Of a DNA stretch of 64,000 bases, positions 40,695 through 49,775 are shown piece after piece. Below the pieces are notes generated by a model. The model was not told where the DNA came from. It worked only from the letters and a program-made list of their open reading frames with translations, and searched no databases. Numbering within the stretch: position 1 is the stretch's first letter; every line of letters starts with the position of its first letter. Origin of the DNA: Methanomicrobiales archaeon (GTDB lineage Archaea > Halobacteriota > Methanomicrobia > Methanomicrobiales > Methanospirillaceae). Both the position numbers and the translations under genes were made by a program. Location of the stretch: assembly GCA_022841205.1 (NCBI GenBank), contig JALHCK010000003.1:62001-126000 (forward strand), written 5' to 3'.

Positions 40695-41117
40695 CTAGGA
40701 ACTCTTTGCTGCCGCGGTCTTCTCTTCGATCTGGGCGCGGCGTTTCAGCCACACCAGTTCTTTGTCCTCCCAACCGAAATTCTTCATCGGCAGGACATCC
40801 ACATCACCGGGGACGGAGGAGGTGACAGTGTTGCGTGGGACAACGAGGATCTTTTTCGGGTTTACCAGCGCCGGTATCGGATCGCTCCTGCTCATGGCAG
40901 AGAGGATGTCGATTGTCGCCGGGGCGATGATCCGGTCAAAGGAGACCAGCACGTGGGCTCCCTCTGTCCGCCCAAGGATTCGCCGCCATACGACGAACCC
41001 CTGCTTTCCCCCCTCAGTCTTTGCCGCTGGCCTGATCTGCCATCCGTCAACGCTGGGATAGAGTTTCCTGAGCTCCTTTCTTACAAATTCATGCATGATG
41101 TCGTCATTGGATCCCAT
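40695..41117 (-). CDS. Conserved hypothetical protein
   Basis: 140 residues from ATG 41117 (MGSNDDIMHEFVRKEL); a TTG at 41123 is also possible. The order is a basic N-terminal helix, KQGFVVWRRILGRTEGAHVLVSFDRI, a hydrophobic central strand-helix, NPKKILVVPRNT, and a charged C-terminus KRRAQIEEK. The mix of strands and a Glu-x-Ala pattern superficially recalls small nuclease folds, but no catalytic set is convincing. It converges with the Mut7-C gene, eight bases apart. Confidence 0.65.
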   Translation of the reverse strand: MGSNDDIMHEFVRKELRKLYPSVDGWQIRPAAKTEGGKQGFVVWRRILGRTEGAHVLVSFDRIIAPATIDILSAMSRSDPIPALVNPKKILVVPRNTVTSSVPGDVDVLPMKNFGWEDKELVWLKRRAQIEEKTAAAKSS

Positions 41118-41241
41118 GGTCAATCACGGCAAGAAGAGATTGGCGCCGGTGGGTAAAACTGTTTGGTTTAAGTCCTTTTTTGCCCCGTGGCACCACAGGG
41201 TTTTTAGCCGGGATCTTCAATAGTAAGGTGACTGGTGAACA

Positions 41242-43383
41242 ATGGAGGCACAGGAAGGGGGCGATCCAGGGGAGCAGACGGGATGCACTCCCCTCGAACA
41301 CCCGTCCCTCTTCATCAACCGCGAACTGAGCTGGATCGCCTTCAACAACCGCGTCCTCGAGGAGGCGATGGATACGGGCCATCCATTGCTCGAGAGGGTG
41401 AAGTTTCTTTCCATCTTCTCAAACAACCTGGATGAATTCTTCATGATCCGGGTCTCCGGCCTCCGGCGACAGGCGGCGCAGGGGGTCCGCGAAGCTCCAC
41501 CTGATGGAATGAGCCCGGCCCGGCAACTCGCCGGGATCCACCGGGCCCTCGAACCGCTCCTCCTCTGCCAGACCCGGCTCTGGCACCAGGATATCGTACC
41601 GGAGCTCGCCAGCCACGGGATCCGGGTGCTCTCCCATGCTTCACTCGATGCCGGGCAGCAGGCAGCCCTTGCCGGCATGTTCATGGCCGGTATCTACCCG
41701 GTCCTCACCCCGCTGGCCTTTGACACTTCTCACCCGTTCCCCTTCATTTCCAACCTCTCTCTCAACCTTGCGGTTAGCGTGAGGGAACCGGGGTCGGGAA
41801 AGGAGCATTTCGCCCGGCTCAAGGTTCCAACCAGTCTCTTTCCAAGGCTGATCGCCGTTCCCCGTGGTGGACCGGAAACGACCAGCGGTATGGAAGAGAC
41901 CTGCCTGGTCTTCCTCGAGGACCTGATCGCTTCGCACCTGGGCGCGCTCTTCCCGGGCTTTGAGGTTTCCGAAGTGTATCCGTTCCGCGTCACCCGGGAC
42001 GCGGATATAGAAATAGAAGAGGACGAGGCAGGCGACCTCCTCACTGCTGTTGAAGAAAGGGTCGGGCAGCGGCGGATGGGACGGCCGGTGCGAGTCGAGG
42101 TTGACGCCAGCATGCCCGACTCGATGTGTGCCCTGATCGGGAGGAAACTTGGCCTCCCGGCATCGACATTTTACCGGATAAAACCCCCGCTCGGCATGGC
42201 GGACCTCTCCTTTTTCTCATCGCTCGATCGGCCTGAGCTTAAGGATGCCCCGTTCATCCCATCGGTCCCGGATGTGGTTAGTGGCCGTGACAGCATGTTT
42301 TCCGCCATCAGGGAGAGGGATCTCCTGCTCTTTCACCCCTACGAAAGCTTCATGCCGGTCATCGATTTCCTCCGGCAGGCAGCGCGGGACCCGGAAGTCC
42401 TGGCCATCAAGATCACGCTCTACCGGGTAGGGCAGAATTCGCCTGTCGTCGATGCACTTCTCGAAGCCCGGGTGAACGGGAAAGCCGTTGCCGCCATAAT
42501 CGAGCTCAAGGCCAGGTTCGATGAGGAGAACAACATCAACTGGGCCCGGGCGCTCGAGCGGGCCGGGGTCCACGTGGTCTACGGGTTGCCCGGGTTAAAG
42601 GTCCATGCCAAGATCTGCATGGTGGTCAGGAGGGAGAAGGATGGTGTCCGGACCTATGTCCACATGAGCACCGGCAACTACAATGCACAGACCAGCCGCG
42701 TATACACCGATTTCGGCTTCTTTACCGCCGATCCGCAGATCGGTGCCGATGCGGCCGATTTCTTCAATACGCTCACCGGCTGTGCACGGGTGTCCTCCTT
42801 CCGCAAGCTCCTGGCAGCACCGTCAGGTATCAGGTCCGGTATACTCTCCCGGATCGATCGGGAGATCGTGCGGCACAAGGAGTCGGGAGGCGGCCGGATC
42901 ATATTCAAGCTGAATGCTCTTGTCGACCGTGAATGCATCACCGCCCTGTACCGTGCATCGCAGGCCGGGGTGAAAATCGACCTCCAGGTCCGTGGGATCT
43001 GCTGTCTTTGCCCGGGGATCGAGGGTGTGTCCGGGAATATAACCGTTACATCGATTGTCGGCAGGTTTCTCGAACACACCCGCGTGTACTATTTCCGGAA
43101 CGGCGGGGACGAGGACTTCCTCGTCGGGAGCGCTGATCTCATGCCGCGGAACCTTGACCGGAGGGTGGAGATCCTCTTCCCTGTAACCGATCCGGGTATC
43201 TGTTCCGGCCTCCGTGACCTGATCATCCCGGTACACCTCAGCGACAATGTAAAGCTCCGGGTGATGTTTTCCGACGGGACATACCGGCGGGCAATCCGGA
43301 GCCCCGCCGAACCGGTGAAAAATGCACAGGAATGGTGTATCCAGCACCGGGGAGAATGGCAGCATGACCCGACCGCCAGCTGA
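41242..43383 (+). CDS. ppk1: Polyphosphate kinase 1
   Basis: 713 residues. It reversibly polymerises ATP gamma-phosphate into polyphosphate. The N-domain has LFINRELSWIAFNNRVLEEA and SNNLDEFFMIRVSGLRRQ. The phospholipase-D-like catalytic core carries the autophosphorylated histidine region GLPGLKVHAKICMVVRR and STGNYNAQTSRVYTDFGFFT. A second HKD-type part shows GSADLMPRNLDRRVEILFP. GGTGA lies upstream of the ATG. A CHAD-domain gene overlaps its 3' end; CHAD proteins bind polyphosphate. Confidence 0.96.
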   Translation: MEAQEGGDPGEQTGCTPLEHPSLFINRELSWIAFNNRVLEEAMDTGHPLLERVKFLSIFSNNLDEFFMIRVSGLRRQAAQGVREAPPDGMSPARQLAGIHRALEPLLLCQTRLWHQDIVPELASHGIRVLSHASLDAGQQAALAGMFMAGIYPVLTPLAFDTSHPFPFISNLSLNLAVSVREPGSGKEHFARLKVPTSLFPRLIAVPRGGPETTSGMEETCLVFLEDLIASHLGALFPGFEVSEVYPFRVTRDADIEIEEDEAGDLLTAVEERVGQRRMGRPVRVEVDASMPDSMCALIGRKLGLPASTFYRIKPPLGMADLSFFSSLDRPELKDAPFIPSVPDVVSGRDSMFSAIRERDLLLFHPYESFMPVIDFLRQAARDPEVLAIKITLYRVGQNSPVVDALLEARVNGKAVAAIIELKARFDEENNINWARALERAGVHVVYGLPGLKVHAKICMVVRREKDGVRTYVHMSTGNYNAQTSRVYTDFGFFTADPQIGADAADFFNTLTGCARVSSFRKLLAAPSGIRSGILSRIDREIVRHKESGGGRIIFKLNALVDRECITALYRASQAGVKIDLQVRGICCLCPGIEGVSGNITVTSIVGRFLEHTRVYYFRNGGDEDFLVGSADLMPRNLDRRVEILFPVTDPGICSGLRDLIIPVHLSDNVKLRVMFSDGTYRRAIRSPAEPVKNAQEWCIQHRGEWQHDPTAS

Positions 43384-44380
43384 AAAGGGATCGCGGGACC
43401 AGGCAGTTTCCACCTGCCCGTATGGACTGAAGTACATCCGGCAATCGTGGCAGGCACTGGTCAGGGAGTCGGAAGGGGTGAGCACAGGAGACGACCCTGA
43501 ACATGTCCACCGGATGCGGGTCGCCTCCCGGAGGCTCCGGGCAGCACTCCCGGTCTTCAAACCCTGTTTTCCCCGGAAAAAATTCCGGAAGTGGCAAAAA
43601 GAGATCAAAGCCATCACCACCCTGCTTGGCGAGGCCCGCGACCTCGATGTCCAGATCGCCTTTGTCGAAGAGTATCTCCGCGGGCATGGGTATGACTGCC
43701 CGGAGGACGGGAGGCTTGCAGCATCACCGGAAACCTGCCCCCGTGACATCCTGGCCCTCCTCAGGGACCTGCGGCAGAGACGAAAGATCGTCCAGCCGGC
43801 GGTTGAGACTGTGGCGCTTTTGCTGCGGGAAGGAGGCGAACTCCATGAGTTTGGCATGGTGCTTGCCAGTCCCCGGCAGGAGACCCGGGGCTGGGAGAAG
43901 CCCGGGACACTATCCCGGAAAGCGCAGAAGATCATCTCCTCCCGGGCCACCGCTCTCCTGGCCTTTGGACCGGCGGTACATGACCCGGAGGCAGTCATCC
44001 GCCACCACGAGATGAGGATTGCGGCAAAACGGCTCCGGTATACCCTCGAGATCTTCAACCGTCTCTCTGGCGGAGCACTCAAAGCGGCCATCCGACGGAT
44101 CCGTGCCCTCCAGGATGTCCTTGGCCAGATGCACGACTGCGATGTATGGATCGAATTCCTTCCTGCATTCCTGCATGATCCAGGACCAGGACTGCTCCAG
44201 GAACCCGGCACCCCCGGGAAAAACCACGCAGCGATCCCGGCCCTCCTGGAAGACCGGAACCGGGAACGTGCCCGGCTGTACCGGGTATTCGTTAAGATGT
44301 GGGACCGGATGAAAGGTGACCTGTTCTTCGAAACACTGGACGAGCTGGTCTGCCAACTGCCCGAAAAGCCCCGGGGGTAA
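43364..44380 (+). CDS. CHAD-domain polyphosphate-binding protein
   Basis: 338 residues from ATG 43364, overlapping ppk1 by 20 bases. Two CHAD four-helix units are present, each with the basic, histidine-rich signature: HVHRMRVASRRLRAALPVF near residue 45 and HHEMRIAAKRLRYTLEIF near 225. The arginine/lysine faces form the polyphosphate channel. There is no CYTH triphosphatase domain, so it is a stand-alone binder. Its coupling with ppk1 suggests control of granule formation or chain handling. Confidence 0.93.
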   Translation: MTRPPAEKGSRDQAVSTCPYGLKYIRQSWQALVRESEGVSTGDDPEHVHRMRVASRRLRAALPVFKPCFPRKKFRKWQKEIKAITTLLGEARDLDVQIAFVEEYLRGHGYDCPEDGRLAASPETCPRDILALLRDLRQRRKIVQPAVETVALLLREGGELHEFGMVLASPRQETRGWEKPGTLSRKAQKIISSRATALLAFGPAVHDPEAVIRHHEMRIAAKRLRYTLEIFNRLSGGALKAAIRRIRALQDVLGQMHDCDVWIEFLPAFLHDPGPGLLQEPGTPGKNHAAIPALLEDRNRERARLYRVFVKMWDRMKGDLFFETLDELVCQLPEKPRG

Positions 44381-44523
44381 TCAGGTGAGCATTTCCGGGC
44401 AGGCCGGGAACTGCACACCCCGCTCCTCGTATCCTCCTGCCCGTTTTATCCCTGGCAAAAGGATATCTCTCTTCAAAAACAAACCAGTTTCCTGAAACAG
44501 CCTGGTTTCGCAGGAACAGCGGC

Positions 44524-45003
44524 ATGATCGTGCTTGGGATCGATCCCGGCCTGGCAATTGTCGGGTACGGGGTACTTGAGGTGGAAGACGGGCGGTCGCG
44601 GGCGGTCTGCTATGACTGCATCCGTACATCGGGCCGGGAGAAAGGGACCCCTGAGCGCCTGGAAGAGATCTATTGCGGCATATCCGACCTCATCCGGCAA
44701 TACCGGCCGTCCTGGCTGGCCATGGAGAAGCTGTTCTTTTCCCGGAACGTGACCTCTGCCATGCAGGTCTCCGAAGTGCGCGGGGTCATCCTCCTTGCCG
44801 CCCGGCAAAACGGGGTCCCTGTGGCTGAATACACCCCAAACCAGGTCAAGCAGGCCATTACCGGGTCAGGGAAGGCCGACAAAAAACAGATGCAGGACAT
44901 GATCCGGAGGTTGCTGGATCTGCCCGAGATACCGAAACCCGATGATGTCGCTGACGGCCTCTCCATTGCCCTCTGCCATGTCCACGTCATGAGGCCTCCA
45001 TGA
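44524..45003 (+). CDS. ruvC: Holliday junction resolvase RuvC (bacterial type)
   Basis: 159 residues. RuvC cuts Holliday junctions symmetrically. The four catalytic acids are present: Asp7 (IDPG), Glu68 (AMEKLFF), Asp141 and Asp144 (DDVADG), in the spacing of the bacterial enzyme. It overlaps ruvA as ATGA and begins a ruvCAB operon. Bacterial RuvC is not the general archaeal resolvase (that is Hjc), so acquisition from bacteria is likely. Confidence 0.95.
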   Translation: MIVLGIDPGLAIVGYGVLEVEDGRSRAVCYDCIRTSGREKGTPERLEEIYCGISDLIRQYRPSWLAMEKLFFSRNVTSAMQVSEVRGVILLAARQNGVPVAEYTPNQVKQAITGSGKADKKQMQDMIRRLLDLPEIPKPDDVADGLSIALCHVHVMRPP

Positions 45004-45596
45004 TCGCCCAGATTTCCGGGGAGGTCATTTCCACAGGTGAGGGCTCGGCGATCATCGAGACAGGCGGGATAGGATTCGAAGTGAGGATGACCGGCCCGGA
45101 CCTCCGCGTGCTTTCCGGGGCTCCCCGGAAGGTCCGCGCCTATACCTTCCTCGCGGTCAGGGAGGACGAACTGGTGCTCTACGGGTTTCTCCACCCGTCC
45201 GGGCTTTCGATGTTCCGCATGCTGATCAGCGTCACCAGGGTCGGCCCGGCCCTTGCCATTTCGATCCTCTCCCAGATCAGCATCCCCGAGTTCGCCGCTG
45301 CTATCCTCGATGAAGACGAAAAAGTGCTCACCCGGATATCAGGGATCGGCCAGAAGAGCGCCAGGCGGCTCATCCTCGAGCTGAAGGACAAGCTCCGGAA
45401 GAAAGCGGCGGAGTTCGGGAGTGCTGCGCCTTCCGGGATCGACCCGGCCCGGCGGGATGCCGTGAGCGCGCTGGTGGCGCTCGGCTTTGCGGAGCGCGAA
45501 TCGCGGGCGGCTGTCGACCAGGTGCTTGCAGCTGACCCGTCCCCGGATGTTGCTGCAGTCATCAAGGCCGCGCTGGCCGTTCTCCGGGAGCAGTAG
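45000..45596 (+). CDS. ruvA: Holliday junction branch-migration protein RuvA
   Basis: 198 residues. The N-terminal OB-fold (MIAQISGEVISTGEGSAIIETGGIGFEVRM) precedes two helix-hairpin-helix motifs (LISVTRVGPALAISIL and LTRISGIGQKSARRLILELKDKL). The C-terminal RuvB-binding three-helix domain starts near residue 150 (RRDAVSALVALGF). All three RuvA domains are therefore present. It lies one base before ruvB's ATG region and overlaps ruvC, consistent with one transcript. Confidence 0.95.
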   Translation: MIAQISGEVISTGEGSAIIETGGIGFEVRMTGPDLRVLSGAPRKVRAYTFLAVREDELVLYGFLHPSGLSMFRMLISVTRVGPALAISILSQISIPEFAAAILDEDEKVLTRISGIGQKSARRLILELKDKLRKKAAEFGSAAPSGIDPARRDAVSALVALGFAERESRAAVDQVLAADPSPDVAAVIKAALAVLREQ

Positions 45597-45597
45597 C

Positions 45598-46590
45598 ATG
45601 GAGGAGAGCATCGTCTCCCCGGCTCTCCGGGAAGGCGAGATCGAAGAGCCGGGCATCAGGCCGGACCGTCTCCCGGATTTCATCGGTCAGGATGCGGTCA
45701 GGGAAGCGCTGGCCATCGCCATAGGTGCGGCAAGGATTCGGAGATCGCCGCTCGATCACGTCCTCTTTTCCGGGCCTCCAGGTCTTGGGAAGACCACGCT
45801 TGCCCACATCATCTCCCGGGAGCTTGGGAGCGGCATCCATTGTACCAGCGGGCCGGTTCTCGAGAGGGCGGGCGATATTGCCGCCACACTCACCCTTCTT
45901 GCAGAAGGGGACATCCTCTTTATCGATGAGATACACCGGCTCCCCATCGTTGTCGAGGAGATACTCTACCCTGCCATGGAAGACTTTTCAATCGATGTGA
46001 TGATCGGCGAGGGACCGAGCGCCCGGGCCATCAAGATCGACCTTTCCCCCTTCACGCTGGTCGGGGCCACCACCCGGGTGGGCCTCCTCTCCTCTCCCTT
46101 CCGGGACCGTTTCGGGATGGTCTTCCGGCTCAATCCCTACTCCCGTGAGGAGCTGGAAAGGATTGTATGGCGTAGCGCTGGCGTGCTTGGCCTCCCCATC
46201 ACCCCCGGGGGGTGTGCGGAGATTGCCGGGAGGAGCCGGGGCACCCCGAGGATTGCCAACAGGCTGCTTCGCAGGGTCGGTGACTATGCGCTGGTCCGAA
46301 GTGACGGGTGCATCAGCGGCACGGTTGCCGACCAGGCCCTCACCCTGCTTGGCGTCGACCGGCTTGGCCTCGATGACATGGACCGGAGGATCCTGTCGGT
46401 GATAATCGATGACTTCGGGGGTGGCCCGGTCGGGCTGAAGACCATCGCCATCTCGATCGGCGAGGACCCCCGGACCATCGAGGAGGTTTACGAACCCTAC
46501 CTCATCCAGGCCGGCCTGATCAAGCGGACACCGCAGGGAAGAGAGGCGACACCTGCGGCAAGGGGGCACGTCAGCCATTCGTGGTGGTGA
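45598..46590 (+). CDS. ruvB: Holliday junction branch-migration ATPase RuvB
   Basis: 330 residues from ATG 45598. It is an AAA+ motor with Walker A GPPGLGKTT (59-67), Walker B ILFIDEIHR, sensor 1 and arginine finger in VGATTRVGLLSSPFRDRF, and a winged-helix domain at the C-terminus (LKTIAISIGEDPRTIEEVYEPYL). The MIGEGPSARAI hairpin that contacts RuvA is retained. The order ruvC-ruvA-ruvB matches that of many bacteria. No sign of decay is visible, so the complex should work. Confidence 0.95.
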   Translation: MEESIVSPALREGEIEEPGIRPDRLPDFIGQDAVREALAIAIGAARIRRSPLDHVLFSGPPGLGKTTLAHIISRELGSGIHCTSGPVLERAGDIAATLTLLAEGDILFIDEIHRLPIVVEEILYPAMEDFSIDVMIGEGPSARAIKIDLSPFTLVGATTRVGLLSSPFRDRFGMVFRLNPYSREELERIVWRSAGVLGLPITPGGCAEIAGRSRGTPRIANRLLRRVGDYALVRSDGCISGTVADQALTLLGVDRLGLDDMDRRILSVIIDDFGGGPVGLKTIAISIGEDPRTIEEVYEPYLIQAGLIKRTPQGREATPAARGHVSHSWW

Positions 46591-46785
46591 AAAGCGGGGC
46601 CTGGCTGGGGGGTATTCCACTGCGTGATCGCCGGCAGCCTCCCGCGGGCGGGCACGACCCATGCCCGGGCATCCAGCCATCCGGGCCCCGGGCACCTGCA
46701 GCATGAGCTTTCCAGCGGGAGGTCGTGGTTTTTCCGGGAATTTATCCGGCTGGAGGGAAACGATCCCCCATGCTGCAAGCCCGTT

Positions 46786-47865
46786 TCAGTGAACCGTCAG
46801 CCTGCCTATGGTCGCCACTACCACCAGCCCGAAGCAGGCAACCACCAGGAACGCGACGAAGAATGACGAGAGCTCGGCAACGATGCCGGCGATGAACGGC
46901 ATGATGCTCATCCCGCCGTAACTCGCGGCATTGAAGAGTCCCATGACCACCCCCTGGCGAACCTCCGAGGTTGCGAGGAATGCCAGCTGGGCGATCATCA
47001 CCACGCCGGCAAGCACTCCCACCAGGATAAAGGAAAACGGCGAAAGGAAAACGAGCATCACCGCGCCGGCCATCCCCAGGGCTGCAACCCTGATGGCCGG
47101 GACCGGGGGGAGATGGATGCGGGAGACGATCACCACCGCGAATGCGGTCGAGAGGTTCATGGCAGCGATGGTCAACCCGAGGACAGCCGGGGACATGCTG
47201 GAAAATTCGGGATACAGAACGGTCAGAGCCCCTGTCGCCCCGAGCAGGATGACCGCCGAAAGCCATAACCAGAAATAGTCCCGGGTCACCCGAACGAGCC
47301 GCTGCAGGGTCCCGCTCATCGTCTCGGGAGGGAGCGCCCGCTCCGGCCCCGGTGTGAGGAAAATGCTTGCAGCAGCCGGGATGGCGCACGATGCGGTAAA
47401 GAGCAGGATGCCGGCCATCGGCATTCCCGATACCTCGGCCAGCCATCCCCCCCCGATCAGGCCGGCCACCAGCCCGATGTTGAGCATGGCCATGAACGTG
47501 CCGCTCCCGGCTTCGTGGTCTGTGCGGGCATTGATCAGCGCGAGTGCTGACGGGACGAACAGTCCGGCTCCGATGCCCTCGACCAGGCGGAGTAGTATGA
47601 GAGAGGGAGTGGGTGGGAAAGCAGCGATGAGGAGCCCCGGGATGATGGTGAGGGCAAGCCCAGCCCGGACAAGGGGGATCTCACCGATGCGGTCGGCAAG
47701 AAACCCCGATGGGAGCACCAGCAGGAACGCCCCGAAAAAGTAGGCGGAATAGATCGCTCCCTGGCTGATGGTGCTGTCGCCGAACCCTGCGAGGATGGGA
47801 ACGATGGCATTCGAGAGGGCCATCACCGAGAAAACGCCCAGGCCCAAAGAGAGCCGTGTTTTCAT
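46786..47865 (-). CDS. MFS transporter
   Basis: 359 residues with ten to twelve membrane helices, a little short for the family. The characteristic loop between helices 2 and 3 (GFLADRIGEIPLVRAG) and an N-domain helix 4-5 region (GAGLFVPSALALINART) mark the major facilitator superfamily, near drug-efflux types. The substrate cannot be told. Its start overlaps the fttA stop as ATGA, so it is translated from the fttA message, an unexpected pairing. The region downstream to ruvB is 195 bases of non-coding DNA. Confidence 0.88.
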   Translation of the reverse strand: MKTRLSLGLGVFSVMALSNAIVPILAGFGDSTISQGAIYSAYFFGAFLLVLPSGFLADRIGEIPLVRAGLALTIIPGLLIAAFPPTPSLILLRLVEGIGAGLFVPSALALINARTDHEAGSGTFMAMLNIGLVAGLIGGGWLAEVSGMPMAGILLFTASCAIPAAASIFLTPGPERALPPETMSGTLQRLVRVTRDYFWLWLSAVILLGATGALTVLYPEFSSMSPAVLGLTIAAMNLSTAFAVVIVSRIHLPPVPAIRVAALGMAGAVMLVFLSPFSFILVGVLAGVVMIAQLAFLATSEVRQGVVMGLFNAASYGGMSIMPFIAGIVAELSSFFVAFLVVACFGLVVVATIGRLTVH

Positions 47866-49751
47866 ATCATCCGGTATGTTTCAAGGTTCATCGGTGAACG
47901 GGTCTCGATGTGGTATCGCTTGTAGAGCGAACTTGCAAGATCGATGGTGCTGCCCTCGTCACCGTGGATGGTAAAGATCTTCTCGGGTTTTGGCTGGACA
48001 TGCCCGACGTAGTTGATCAGCTGCCGCCGGTCGGAATGGCCCGAGAACCCGTCGATGGTTACTATCTCGAGGTTGATGAGGATGGTCTCACGCCGCCCGA
48101 TCGGCACCTCCCGCCACCCTTTCTGGATCCTGCGGCCCAGTGTCCCTTCTGCCTGGTAGCCGACAAAGACAAGGGCATTTCGCTCGTCCTGTGCCAGGTT
48201 GCTCAGGTACTCCATGACCGGCCCGCCGTTCAGCATACCGCTCGTGGTGATGATGACACATGGGTCGCCGGCAATGATCCGCTCCCGGAGGTCGGGCGAG
48301 TCGACCGCGACAAAGCAGTCTGCGAGGAAGGGGTTTAAGCCCTCCTTGAAGATCTGGTTGCGGAGATCGCTGTTCAGGTACTCAGGGTAGGTGGTGTGGA
48401 TGGCCGTTGCCTCGCGTATCATCCCGTCGAGGGCTATCTTCACCTTCGGTATCTTTTCCTTCCGGATACCCTCTTCCAGTGCGAGCATGACTTCCTGGGA
48501 CCGCCCGACTGCGAATGCAGGGATGATGACCTTGCCGCCCCGCCCGATGGTGGCATTCACCGTCTCGTAGAGCTTCTCTTCGGCCTCAGCCCGGGGGGGC
48601 TGGATATCCGCGCTGCCGCCATACGTGCTCTCCATGAAGAGGGCTTCCAGGCGTGGGAACTGGTTGGTTGCCGGGTTAAACAGCCTGCTCTTGCTGTAGT
48701 TGAAGTCACCGGTAAAGGCGATATTGTAGAGCCCATCGCCGACATGGAAGTGGGCGATTGCCGATCCAAGGATGTGTCCGGCATTGTGGAACGTGAGTTT
48801 TATATCGGGTGCTATATCGGTGACACTCCCGTAGTTGAGCACGATGGAATGCCTGATGTAGCTTTTTACCTCGTTTGAGCTGTAGGGAATTTTCCGGTCT
48901 TCCTTGGATACCACGTCGAGATAGTCGAGCTGGAGCATGGCCGAGAGGTCACGCGTGGGCGGGGTATTGTAGACCGGGCCGTCATACCCGTACTTGAAGA
49001 GCAGGGGGACGAGAGCGCAGTGATCGAGGTGGGCGTGGGTCAGCACCACGGCATCAAGCTGGGAGAGGGGGTGGATCTCGGGCACGTAGAGGTATGGGGT
49101 GTTGTTGCTGTTGTCCGGTTTATCGCCGCAATCGATCAGCACCCTGCTCTCAGGAGTGCTCAACAGGAACGCCGCCCTGCCCACTTCACGGCAGCACCCG
49201 AGCATTGTCACCCTGACCCACTGGTCCTTGCTTATGACGTCCCTGTGGATCCTCCTCCCGATGGTCCGGAGGAACGTCTTTCGCTCCTCGTTCACCGAGC
49301 GCAGGTACTGGCGGATCTGCTTTACCGTTGAGCTCTCTATTGGGGGAGTCCGGACCACCTTGGGAGTCCAGCCGATATGCCGGGTGATCTCGCGAAGCGT
49401 TGCCCCGTTCTTGCCGATGACCACGCCGGGCTTTTCGGCCTCTATCAGGACTTCACCGGTGTCTGCGTCAAAAAATATATCCGTTATCCCGGCACTTTCC
49501 GGCACTACCGACCGGATCTCGTTTACCGCCCGGTCAGGGTCTTCAAGCACGTTTGGCCGGACCACGATCCGTTTCCGAAGGTCCCTGGCAAGGATCCTGA
49601 TGAGGTCCGCTTCATCAGCGAACCGCTTTGGATCATCGGTGTAAATCACGAGCTCGGGCCCTTCGAATTCCACTTCGGATACGGTGATACCGGATGGTAC
49701 TTTCTCGTTGATCTTGTCCTTGAGTTCTTTCAGTCGTTCTTCAATAAGCAT
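47862..49751 (-). CDS. fttA: Transcription termination factor FttA / aCPSF1 (beta-CASP nuclease)
   Basis: 629 residues. FttA ends archaeal transcription by cutting nascent RNA. Two N-terminal KH domains (the second with GVVIGKNGATLREI) lead into a metallo-beta-lactamase domain with THAHLDHCALVP and a later HILGSAI/GDFNY metal set. The beta-CASP insertion (FAVGRSQEVMLAL, STSGMLNGG-like TTSGMLNGGP) and a C-terminal FSGHSDR motif complete the active site. It follows psmB by 24 bases. Confidence 0.97.
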   Translation of the reverse strand: MLIEERLKELKDKINEKVPSGITVSEVEFEGPELVIYTDDPKRFADEADLIRILARDLRKRIVVRPNVLEDPDRAVNEIRSVVPESAGITDIFFDADTGEVLIEAEKPGVVIGKNGATLREITRHIGWTPKVVRTPPIESSTVKQIRQYLRSVNEERKTFLRTIGRRIHRDVISKDQWVRVTMLGCCREVGRAAFLLSTPESRVLIDCGDKPDNSNNTPYLYVPEIHPLSQLDAVVLTHAHLDHCALVPLLFKYGYDGPVYNTPPTRDLSAMLQLDYLDVVSKEDRKIPYSSNEVKSYIRHSIVLNYGSVTDIAPDIKLTFHNAGHILGSAIAHFHVGDGLYNIAFTGDFNYSKSRLFNPATNQFPRLEALFMESTYGGSADIQPPRAEAEEKLYETVNATIGRGGKVIIPAFAVGRSQEVMLALEEGIRKEKIPKVKIALDGMIREATAIHTTYPEYLNSDLRNQIFKEGLNPFLADCFVAVDSPDLRERIIAGDPCVIITTSGMLNGGPVMEYLSNLAQDERNALVFVGYQAEGTLGRRIQKGWREVPIGRRETILINLEIVTIDGFSGHSDRRQLINYVGHVQPKPEKIFTIHGDEGSTIDLASSLYKRYHIETRSPMNLETYRMI

Positions 49752-49775
49752 CAGATCAGTCCTTAAAAAAAAGAG

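Noticed and set aside
42823..44418. 531-codon open frame opposite ppk1 and CHAD
   Set aside because: It is made of Arg/Ser-rich translation typical of an antisense frame of a GC-rich gene; both sense genes have intact catalytic motifs.
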